Part shown: positions 52,301-61,030 of the stretch, in pieces | Position numbering within the stretch: position 1 is the stretch's first letter | How the letters are laid out: each line of letters starts with the position of its first letter | NCBI GenBank assembly: GCA_032433765.1 | Contig: JAVIAB010000046.1 | Coordinates: 60,423,388-60,487,387 of the forward strand | Origin: Megaustenia siamemsis | Taxonomy: Eukaryota > Mollusca > Gastropoda > Stylommatophora > Ariophantidae | DNA length: 64,000 nt | Direction of reading: 5' to 3' | Notes under the pieces: model-generated | The model's input: only the letters and a program-made list of their open reading frames with translations | What the model was told of the DNA's origin: nothing | The model's database searches: none | Translations under genes and position numbers: made by a program

Positions 52301-54686
52301 CTACTGCAATAGCCAATTTTTAGTTGGCTGCGTGGTAGTGTGCCAAGCGTTCGGCTTCTCGTGGCAAGGCGCGGTGCCACTGAGTACGGGTTCGATCCCA
52401 CTTCGGACCATATATTGTTCTTCGTTTTTTTCTATTGTTGTTTGTCTGTCAATTTTTCCGAGTGCTAACACATACTTCTTTGTTCTATTATTCCCTATTA
52501 TCGCCTCGGAAGTTCCCCATATAATAATATTTATGTATTATTATTTGTACCCAGTATATAAACACTGGGAACTACTATTCGTGCTGTTTCGTCCAATAAA
52601 TGTTTGTCTACAACACAAGTATTCAGCCCTACTGGGAGATACTTGCATTAATAGGAAAGTACAAATATACAATTTATTTCCGGTCTGTGATCGTTACCCT
52701 ATGCTATAGTCATTGAGAACGTCATCGTGTAAGACACTACTGCAATAGCCAATTTTTAGTTGGCTGCGTGGTAGTGTGCCAAGCGTTCGGCTTCTCGTGG
52801 CAAGGCGCGGTGCCACTGAGTACGGGTTCGATCCCACTTCGGACCATATATTGTTCTTCGTTTTTTTCTATTGTTGTTTGTCTGTCAATTTTTCCGAGTG
52901 CTAACACATACTTCTTTGTTCTATTATTCCCTATTATCGCCTCGGAAGTTCCCCATATAATAATATTTATGTATTATTATTTGTACCCAGTATATAAACA
53001 CTGGGAACTACTATTCGTGCTGTTTCGTCCAATAAATGTTTGTCTACAACACAAGTATTCAGCCCTACTGGGAGATACTTGCATTAATAGGAAAGTACAA
53101 ATATACAATTTATTTCCGGTCTGTGATCGTTACCCTATGCTATAGTCATTGAGAACGTCATCGTGTAAGACACTACTGCAATAGCCAATTTTTAGTTGGC
53201 TGCGTGGTAGTGTGCCAAGCGTTCGGCTTCTCGTGGCAAGGCGCGGTGCCACTGAGTACGGGTTCGATCCCACTTCGGACCATATATTGTTCTTCGTTTT
53301 TTTCTATTGTTGTTTGTCTGTCAATTTTTCCGAGTGCTAACACATACTTCTTTGTTCTATTATTCCCTATTATCGCCTCGGAAGTTCCCCATATAATAAT
53401 ATTTATGTATTATTATTTGTACCCAGTATATAAACACTGGGAACTACTATTCGTGCTGTTTCGTCCAATAAATGTTTGTCTACAACACAAGTATTCAGCC
53501 CTACTGGGAGATACTTGCATTAATAGGAAAGTACAAATATACAATTTATTTCCGGTCTGTGATCGTTACCCTATGCTATAGTCATTGAGAACGTCATCGT
53601 GTAAGACACTACTGCAATAGCCAATTTTTAGTTGGCTGCGTGGTAGTGTGCCAAGCGTTCGGCTTCTCGTGGCAAGGCGCGGTGCCACTGAGTACGGGTT
53701 CGATCCCACTTCGGACCATATATTGTTCTTCGTTTTTTTCTATTGTTGTTTGTCTGTCAATTTTTCCGAGTGCTAACACATACTTCTTTGTTCTATTATT
53801 CCCTATTATCGCCTCGGAAGTTCCCCATATAATAATATTTATGTATTATTATTTGTACCCAGTATATAAAATGTACATCAGGCTATAAAATCTTAAGATA
53901 TGAGGTTGAAAAAGCTATGAAAACAATGAAAAAGGGAAAAGCAGTAGGACCTGAAAGCATACAGATAGAGATGATACAGGCACTAGAAGATTTTGGCATT
54001 GAAGTGATTACTGACATATGCAACGACATATACCATACAGGATACATACCAAATGAACTAAAAACATCAACTTTCATTGCATTGCCTAAAAAGAATGGTA
54101 CAGTTGAATGCAGTGACTTTAGAACAATAAGCCTAATGAGCCATGTTACAAAAATCTTGCTAAAAGTTATACAAGGAAGGATTCAGAATAAAATCAATAC
54201 TGAATTAGATGAGCAGCAATTTGGATTTAGGAAAAATAGCGGGACTAAAGAAGCCATATTCTGCATGAGAACATTAATCGAAAAGTACACAGAAGTAAAC
54301 AAACCAATATATGCCTGCTTCATAGACTACACCAAAGCTTCTGTTTGAGTACACCACAAACAACTTATAGAATGCCTAAAAGAGATACATCTAGATGACA
54401 TGTACATACGACTAATATGCAATCTATACTGGCAGCAAACAGCAATAATAAAATATAACAAAGAGAACTCTACACCCATTGATATAAAAAGAGGAGTAAG
54501 ACAAGGATGCATCCTATCACCAAGCTTGTTCAATCTATACACTGAGCAAATCTTTAAAAACATCATAGAGATGCCAGGCCTACAAATTAATGGAAAGATA
54601 ATCAATAACCTAAGATATGCTGACGATACTGTACTACTAGCAGAAAATCATAAAGATCTACAACAATTACTTAATGAAATAAACAT

Positions 54687-55048
54687 AGTAAGTAAAGTAC
54701 CCCCCGTCACGCCAAGTGGCGTATAGGGAAATATGGTGTTAGTGACCCTATATTTTACAGACCTTCAGCACATGATTTTTGGGGTAATGTGGTCGGTATT
54801 ACGCCCGTGCTGCTTTACTTTCCCAGAAAAAATCCGGTACCCATTTTAAGGCTGGGTAACCCGGAGCCGTCGGTTGGGATCGAACCCTACCCCTTGTCCG
54901 TAGTAGTCCAGTTCACTAACCACTGAGCTATCGCGGCTCCCACTAATTTTTAGGGAATTAGTAAAACCCAGGTGTCCTCGCCAGGGTACGAACCCCGGCT
55001 GTTGCCGTGGTAAGCCAACCGCCTATCGATTGCGCTAACCGGACACCC
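54687..55048 (-). mobile_element. Dimeric tRNA-derived SINE with two different heads
   Basis: The insertion interrupts the LINE reverse transcriptase and is flanked by a 14-bp duplication, AATGAAATAAACAT, at 54673-54686 and 55049-55062. On the minus strand it starts with a tRNA-like head, GGGTGTCCGGTTAGCGC, with B-box-like GGTTCGTACCC at 54994-54984. The GGTGTCC start can pair with GGACACC at its end, like an acceptor stem. A linker with the inverted repeat ACTAAT/ATTAGT leads to a second, different head, GGGAGCCGCGATAGCTCAG, with B box GGTTCGATCCC at 54886-54876. The shared body follows and ends CGCCACTTGGCGTGACGGGG plus a GTACTTTACTTACT tail. The other two copies in the window have only the second head. 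A nested pair of SINEs is less likely because one clean duplication surrounds both heads. Confidence 0.85.
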
Positions 55049-55788
55049 AATGAAATAAACATGACAAGCATAAAATATGGACTAGATATGAATATCAAAA
55101 AGACTAAAACTATGATCATAAACAAAGAAAATACTCAAAACCCACAAGTGGATATCAAAATCGATGGAATAGACCTGGAGACAGTTCAGAACTATAACTA
55201 CCTTGGACATACTATAACCAGTGATGGAAAATGTACAACTGAAATAAACAAAAGAATAGGAATGGCAAAAAGTAATTTTAATGTCATGAAGAACATACTA
55301 ACATCAAAACAAATAACACCAGGGCTAAAACTAAGAATGGCAAAATGTTACATCTTCTCAATATTCCTATATGCTGCTGAAACATGGACATTAGACAAGA
55401 AAACAGAACAGAGAATTGAAGCATTTGAAATGTGGATATATAGAAGAATAGGTAGAATTGGATGGAAGGAAAAGAAAACAAATGATGAAGTCTTAAAACA
55501 ACTAAAAATGAAAAGAGAACTACTGGACACAATTAGAACAAGACAAATGCGATTCTTGGGCCATGTTAAAAGACACAACAGCCTACTAAAAGTAATCTTG
55601 GAGGGGAAAATACACTGTAAAAGAGGCAGAGGCAGACCAAGACTAACATGGATGAGTAACATCAAAAGATGGACAAATCAGCCTATGACAACCTGTACCA
55701 TCAAAGCAAGAGACAGAGCTGAATGGTGCTCCTTGGTAGCCAACCTTCGTTGTGGAGACGGCATGTGATGATGATGATGAGTGAAAAT

Positions 55789-56296
55789 TATTTTCCGGAG
55801 ACGAGGTGCCTCACAGCAACAGAGCTGGAAGTTGTCAGTGACTCACAGCTGATGACTTGTACCAGGAATGGTGAACCAGAACCATACTTCACCTCTTGGT
55901 GGTGTCTCTAGAAATAGACTAACCAGGTCCAGTCTGGCCAAGCAAGTAGGAATTGAAAAGGAAAGGCAGCCCGGTGCTCAAAAATATCATGCTGCAGTTG
56001 AATGTTTTGTGTCTAATGGCATTAATATATTAGTTTACTGCAAACCATAACACAATATATTTACACCCATGTAAAGTCCCTCTAAGGACTGATAACAAAG
56101 AGGATTATCCATTTCTTTAGTAGTCAACGAGTGAATGCAAGAAAGAGATATTCTTTTTTTGCAATTTTACAGATTACTGTGTAGGAATATTCTTTGTTGC
56201 TTGTAAAATGACAAATTACTGTGTAAAATTCTATTTTTTTCATTGTGAAGTTATTTCCTGTTAAGCTAGAACTTATTCTGCAGAGCTACAACTTAC
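55789..56296. other. Intron sequence, no feature recognised
   Basis: This lies between the right target duplication of the large LINE and the donor of the CUB exon. There are scattered short open frames without recognisable motifs, and T-rich runs near 56155 and 56235. Confidence 0.5.
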
Positions 56297-56444
56297 CCTG
56301 CGTAGATGATATGAATGTAATATCATATCCAGGATACTGTATGGAGTAATCAGTCATAAGCTCAAGAGTTGCCACATTGCTACTCATGAAGATTGGACTT
56401 GGAATTGTGTCCCCACATTGCTTTCCAATTGAGCTATTGTGGAT
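56297..56444 (-). CDS. CUB-domain exon (second half of a CUB domain)
   Basis: An internal minus-strand exon of 148 bp. The acceptor is TTTTGCATTTCAG before base 56444 and the donor is GTAAGTTG starting at 56296. It encodes IHNSSIGKQCGDTIPSPIF, then NVATLELMTDYSIQYPGYD and ITFISSTQ. The family pattern for the second half of a CUB domain is G-x-YCG, then P, then a hydrophobic-SD-x-S-x-x-x-x-GF strand, and this fits. The frame joins the exon at 56716-56897 without a split codon (DYLE then IHNSS). The last base, G, plus GA from the exon at 33054 gives a glycine codon and the sequence TQGVGCGG, the normal transition into a following CUB domain. There is no stop or frame change. The protein is probably extracellular or membrane-anchored with several CUB domains, but no signal peptide or other domain is in view. 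Confidence 0.85.
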
Positions 56445-56715
56445 CTGAAATGCAAAATCAGGTAATGAACAGAAACCAAAAATCATGATATGGGAAAACA
56501 TGATATGGAAACATGATGAGAAAACATGACAAGGAGAAACATGATAAGGAGAAACATGATAAGGGAGAACATGAGAAGCAGACACATGATAAGAAAATGC
56601 TTGTTAAGGTGACATTAGATAAGAAGATACATGAAAAAATATAGAGTAAGACAAGAGAAGATAATATATGATGAGATAACACCAGACAAGATGACAGATG
56701 ATATGTTCTACAAAC
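56445..56715 (-). repeat. Short intron with a degenerate ACATGATAAGG minisatellite
   Basis: The 271-bp intron starts with a weak donor, GTTTGTAG (56715), and ends with TTTTGCATTTCAG. Bases of about 56480-56610 are a degenerate tandem repeat of ACATGATAAGGAGAA-type units, 10-17 bp long, seen as roughly eight imperfect copies. Confidence 0.75.
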
Positions 56716-56897
56716 CTCCAGATAATCAAAGCCACAAACATAATGGGATTCAAAATGGAAACTCCTGAAGTAAAAAGCCAGTGTTGTGTTTTCAGGGGAG
56801 GTCACTCGGATGAAGCAATGCAAATTTATTGGGGTGTTATTAGGATATCTTGGACTTGTTATCCTCCCACTAGGCATACTGATATTATGATTACAGT
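56716..56897 (-). CDS. CUB-domain exon (first half of a CUB domain)
   Basis: An internal minus-strand exon of 182 bp. The acceptor is AAATCTTCTTTCCAG, with the exon starting at base 56897, and the donor is GTTTGTAG from 56715. It encodes CNHNISMPSGRITSPRYPNN, LHCFIRVTSPENTTLAFYF and FHFESHYVCGFDYLE. These give the first-half CUB landmarks: first Cys, G-x-I-x-SP-x-YP-N, a second Cys before a hydrophobic strand, and C-x-x-DYLE. It starts in phase 1 (two bases complete a codon begun upstream), so at least one more exon lies to the right, beyond this window or in its unrecognised parts. Splice phase joins it cleanly to 56297-56444. The donor GTTTGT is weaker than the other splice sites but gives the exact family sequence. 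Confidence 0.85.
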
Positions 56898-57106
56898 CTG
56901 GAAAGAAGATTTCATATGAGAAATGCATGTAAATCTCTTAATTAACAATATACAGTCAGAGCTGTTCTATTCTTTGAAGAACAAAACAAATGTAATAAAT
57001 GGCAAACTGTTACAATATATCATATTAATCAACAAAGAAGAAACTAAATAACATGAAAGTAACAATAATATTAAATATCTTAATACTTGAATAATAAACC
57101 TGTGTG

Positions 57107-57281
57107 TACACAGAAGTAAACAAACCAATAGGCCTACTTCATAGACTACACCAAAGCTTTTTTGATAAAATAGTACAATACAAACAGCAATAATAAAATA
57201 TAAAGAGACATCTACACCCATTGATATAAAAAGAGGAGTAAGACAGGGAAGTATGTTATTACCAAGCTTATTCAATCTATA
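57107..57281 (+). mobile_element. Small RTE-like LINE relic with internal deletion
   Basis: This matches the reverse-transcriptase part of the LINE at 54290-54540: YTEVNKP near 57110, an IDYTKAF region, then IDIKRGVRQGSMLLPSLFN near 57220-57280. About 60 bases between the two motifs are missing compared with the larger copy. It is a separate dead copy of the same or a closely related family, 200 bp upstream of a CUB exon. Confidence 0.75.
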
Positions 57282-57534
57282 GGAGCCAGTAGTGGGGTGT
57301 GATGTACACTCCAAGGTATGGTGACAGCTTTACAAAAAAGGAACAACAAAATACTGACGTTTCAGCCTATGGCCTTCTTCAGAAGACGGGGACAATGGCA
57401 ACAAACGGTGAGGCACAAATATCTATAGCTACATGTTGGATGATAAAGTTAGAGAGAGGTGAACAGAGGGATAAGAGATGGGATGGTGAGATGAGAAATA
57501 GATGTGTCACATGTTGGAGGATAGGTGAGGTGTA
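57282..57534. other. Unclassified repeat-like sequence
   Basis: It holds the phrase TGACGTTTCAGCCTATGGCC followed by TTCTTCAGAAGAC, a palindrome-like tag resembling ones I have seen in interspersed repeats of invertebrate genomes. I cannot assign it to a family. Confidence 0.35.
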
Positions 57535-57547
57535 GATATAAAATTGT

Positions 57548-60533
57548 CTTCTTTTAACTTTTTAGCTCCCAGTGGAGCATAGGTCTTCAACAAACATTTT
57601 CCAAGTCGTTCTGTCTCTTGCCATTCTTTTAAGATCATTCCATGTCTTCCCCATCATCTTCTTCTCTGCTTCTCTCTGTCTTCTCCAAGAATTCCTTGGT
57701 CTTCCTCTTTGTCTTTTCCCCTGGGGATTCCAAGAAAGGGCCTGTTGTGTAATACTCTCAGTTGACTTCCGTAGTGTGTGTCCTATCCAGCGCCATCGTC
57801 TTCGCTGTATCTCTTTATCCACTGATATTTGACTGGTACATTTCCTTAATTCTATGTTAGTGATTTTGTCCTGCCATTTCCATCCTTTTATTCTGCGTAA
57901 GCATCCATTAATGAAAGTCTGTATCTTCATGATTGTCAATTTTGTTGTTCTCCATCTTTCACAACCGTATAATAGGACCAACTTAACATTTGAGTTGAAA
58001 ATTTTTATTTTTGTATTTAACCTAATTTCTTTGGATTTCCATATGTTTCCCAGTGCAATGAAAGCTCCTCTTGCTTTTGATATCCTTATTTTGGTATCAT
58101 TTTCTGTTCCTCCCTCTTTATCTATATTACTGCCCAGATACATGTAAGATTGTACGTCTAGTAGAGGTATTTTTCCTAGTTTTATTTGGTTATTGCCAAC
58201 TGTATTAATTCTCATAATGTTAGTCTTATCTCTATTAATCTTCAGTCCTAGCTGTTGTGATCTCTCATCAAGTATGCTCATTTTATCCTGCATCTGTTGA
58301 TGGCTATGTGATAAGATAGCTATGTCATCAGCAAAGTCTAAATCATCAAGTTGTTTGGTCGGTGACCACTGGATCCAATTTCTATGGTTTTGAGTCATTT
58401 TCATAATCCAATCTATGGCCAGTAGAAAGAGAAATGGAGACAGAAGGCATCCCTGCCTTACTCCTGTTCTTATTTCAAATGCTTTTGTAAGCTGTCCTTC
58501 ATGCACCACACTACATTTAGTTCCTTCATACATTGTTTTTATCAGGTTAATAAACTTTATGGGGATTCCATAATGACTCAGCAACTTCCAAAGCATTCTT
58601 CTGTCTAAACTAGCAAATGCCTTTTAGTAATCTATGAATCCAATATAAAGTGGGGATTTTAGTTCTAAACTTTGTTCAACTATTATACGTAGAGTAGTTA
58701 TTTGATCAGCACATGATCTGTTCTTCCTAAAACCTGCGTGTTCATCTCTCAAATGTTTCTCTATGGCCTCTTTTAGTCTCTCCAGAATGATTATGCTTAA
58801 TATTTTTCCTGGCACTGATAGTAGCATAACTCCCCTATAATTTGTGCACTCCTGTAAACTTCCTTTCTTTGGTAGTTTGATCATATAACCTTCTTTCCAG
58901 TCTTTAGATATTTCTTCCCTCTTCCAAATTTTATCTAGTAGATTATGTAACATCTTGGTAGAGGTGTTAATATCTGCTTTGATGGCTTCCAAAGGAATTT
59001 CATCTGGTTCTGTGGATTTACCATTTTTTAACAGTTTGATGGCTTTCATTATTTCTTCTTTACTTGGTTTTCCACAGTTAACGTGTAACTCTTTTTCTGC
59101 TGGTAGAATATCTGGAGGATTATTTGAACTGGGTCTGTTCAAAAGTTCTTCAAAATGCTCTTTCCATCTTTCCATTTGTTCCCTTATATTACTAAGCAGA
59201 TTTCCTTTCTTATCTTTAATAAAGGCATTGATCTGTTTGTATTTTCCACCTAATTTCTTTGTGCTGTTGTATAGTTCTTTCATATTCCCTTTATTTGCTG
59301 CTTCTTCTGCCTCTTTAGCTAGTTCATCTATGTATTTCCTCTTATCACTTTTAATGCATCTTCTCACTTCTTTGTTCACCTCTGTGTAAGCTTCCTTTGT
59401 CTTGGCTTTATTACTCCTCGTTTTGCTTTTATTTATGTCTGCTTTCTTGTTCTTTCTTTCCTTAATTTCATCCAGGGTCTCTGCTGTCATCCATGCCTTA
59501 TTCTGGCGTTCTCTTTTCCCCAGTGTTTCTTCGCATGTCTTTTTCCATATATCTTTTACCTGTTTCCAATGATCTTCAATATTTGTTGTATTTTCTAGTT
59601 GTTGGAGGACTTGGTATTTGTTTGATATTGTGACTGCAAATTTATCTTTAATTCCTTGTTCTTTAAGAAACCCTACATTGAAAGACTTTCTACTCTTATT
59701 CGCTGTAGTATACCTTTTTAATTTAATTTTAAGTTTGCTATCAAAAGATGATGATCAGAAGCTACATCTGCCCCTCTATATACTTTTATATCCTGTAAGG
59801 ATGACTTAAAATGATTATTAATACATATGTGATCAATTTGATTTTCCGTTCTATGATCTGGTGACACCCATGTAGCTTTGTGTATTCTTTTATGTTTGAA
59901 TATTGTTCCTCATAGGCTCACTTGATTAGAGAGCGCAGAAATTCACAAATATCTCTCCATTCATGTTTATATCTCCAAGTCCATGTTTTCCCATAATCTC
60001 TTTGAAGCCTCTGTTATCTGATCCTACTTTAGCATTTAGGTCTCCCATCAAGATTATAATATCCTTGGCTCGTCTTGCATCCATCTGACATTGTAGCTGT
60101 TTGTAGAAATCATCTTTAACTAAATCATCCCTATTGTTGGTTGGTGCATAGCGTTGGATAATGTGTAATTTTATTTTGTTTTTGGTTGTTTTAAATGTTG
60201 CTCTCATTAGTCTTGGTCCTACTGCTTCCCATTCTATTAGTGCCTTCTGTGCATTCCTTGATAGCATTATAGCTACCCCTTCACTATGTTGTGCTCCAGG
60301 TTCCTGGTGTACTGATGATAAAATCATCTGTCCTGTATTTAATTTTATTCTTTCCGTTCCTAGCCATCTTGTTTCACACATTCCGGGGAATATCTATCTT
60401 GTAGTTTGTCATTTCTGCTGCTACCTGAGCAGCTTTTCCATGTTCGTTTAGGGTACGTAAATTCCAGGTGCCAATTCTGGAGGATTTCCTGGTAGACAAA
60501 GGGTGATTCAGCAACCCGGACTCCTATATATAT
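57548..60533 (-). mobile_element. Nearly full-length RTE-like LINE (2,986 bp) with 13-bp duplications
   Basis: Direct repeats GATATAAAATTGT at 57535-57547 and 60534-60546 bound the element exactly. From right to left it encodes RIGTWNLRTLNEHGKAAQV near 60470 and, after one frame change near 60385, MCETRWLGTERIKL, IIQRYAPTNNRDD and IILMGDLNAKVGSDN near 60030. A decayed stretch at 59720-59930 still has SDHHLL. Then comes an open frame at 59490-58624 (linker and fingers, with KLPKKGSLQECTNYRG and GFRKNRSCADQ). A stop falls in motif A between GFIDY and KAFA. A second open frame at 58596-57562 has TGVRQGCLLSPFLFLLAI, LDFADDIAILSH, YMYLGSNIDKEGG and RRRWRWIGHTLRK. The catalytic endonuclease residues and the FADD motif are present, so this is the best-preserved LINE here, but it is not functional as read. 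One ORF of about 3 kb fits RTE-like elements. Confidence 0.92.
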
Positions 60534-60546
60534 GATATAAAATTGT

Positions 60547-61030
60547 AAGTATAAAGAAATAATGTAGAACTGAAAAATAAAAAATATATTATTATATTAA
60601 AAATTACCAAGGATTAGCAGCTGCTGCGGGTGAGAGAATGTTCCCAAATGATATGTAGAGACAAGCCACATGGGAAATCAGTCACTTGTTAAGATTAAAG
60701 AGGTGATGAGTCTGAGGGCAGTCAGGTGAGACCCAGACCAGAGGTTGTAAAAGTGACCAGACACCGCAGAGTAAATCCCAGGGGCCATAGGTGATAAATA
60801 GGTAAAAAGAGGAACAGGTGTGAGTCGAGACACGCCAGCCAGACAAGGTCTGGGAACAAAGGTGGGTGATAGATGAGGCAGTAGTACAATACAATAGCCT
60901 GAGGGAGACATGTAAGGATTTGGGGGCCAACATCAGATATGGGGAGGGAAAAAGGGAGAAGGGTCAAAGTTAAGTCGCCTAATCAAGGGATTGGAAAATT
61001 GGAAAACTGAAGGAGGATAACCTAGGTAGA
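60547..61030. other. Unclassified purine-rich sequence
   Basis: A poorly structured purine-rich stretch. It has a few short open frames on the minus strand without recognisable motifs. It grades into the minisatellite on its right. Confidence 0.45.

Larger units (their letters stand above)
43995..53865. repeat. 436-bp tRNA-like tandem array bounded by a 13-bp duplication
   Basis: About 22.6 nearly identical copies of a 436-bp unit occupy 9.87 kb. The LINE sequence TATAAAATGTACA lies just left of the array (43982-43994) and again at its right edge (53865-53877), and the LINE protein continues across it, so the array replaced nothing and behaves as one insertion. Each unit holds a tRNA-like module with A and B boxes, a T7 run, a hairpin AGCCAA/TTGGCT, the palindrome CCCAGTATATAAACACTGGG and an AT-rich segment. 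No long protein is encoded: the 125-codon frame repeated in every unit crosses the tRNA-like module, and I regard it as chance. Copies at about 46927 and 47799 share a CCTATAAATG variant two units apart, which shows exchange between copies. It could be an amplified SINE or SINE-like satellite. Confidence 0.95.
45908..53865 (+). repeat. Direct block of the 436-bp array (about 18.3 copies)
   Basis: Units read on the plus strand from TGTCAATTTTTCC at 45908. The tRNA-like heads recur every 436 bp (46221, 46657, 47093 and so on), with occasional one-base changes in the T run. The last unit stops at CCCAGTATATA, where TATAAA is shared with the target duplication, so the exact edge is ambiguous by a few bases. 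Confidence 0.95.
42722..55779 (+). mobile_element. 5'-truncated RTE-like LINE split by a satellite array and a SINE
   Basis: The LINE is about 2.8 kb once the nested insertions are subtracted. The endonuclease starts at IDILGISETRW (42727) and has IIQTYAPTQDY, MGVMNAKVG near 43065 (the family has GD at the V position, so a catalytic Asp is lost), NQIDYIM near 43268 and SDHNPVM near 43347 (Asp-His pair kept). The linker runs to 43994. After the array the reverse transcriptase resumes at ILRYEVEKAMKTMKKGKAVG (53890), with QQFGFRKNSGTKEAIF, CFIDYTKAS followed by a stop, IKRGVRQGCILSPSLFNLY near 54490 and LRYADDTVLLAE near 54610. A SINE interrupts at 54687-55048. The C-terminus follows (YNYLGHTITSDGKC, FLYAAETWTLDK, MRFLGHVKRHN, KRGRGRPRLTWMSN) and ends in a GATGATGATGAT tail. 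A 9-bp direct repeat, AGTGAAAAT, flanks the element at 42713-42721 and 55780-55788. Confidence 0.88.

Noticed and set aside
46229..53888. A 125-codon open frame repeated about 18 times in the 436-bp array
   Set aside because: It crosses the tRNA-like module and AT-rich spacer, has low-complexity hydrophobic content, and is broken by single-base indels in several copies. The conservation is explained by unit identity at DNA level.
54984..55046. Intact tRNA gene on the minus strand
   Set aside because: It has an acceptor-like 7-base pairing, but three extra bases before the 3' acceptor strand, a mismatched T stem and an imperfect anticodon stem. It lies inside a SINE insertion.
55723..56050. 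Short open frames downstream of the large LINE
   Set aside because: They show no motif, run over the LINE end, and are interrupted by stops in every frame.
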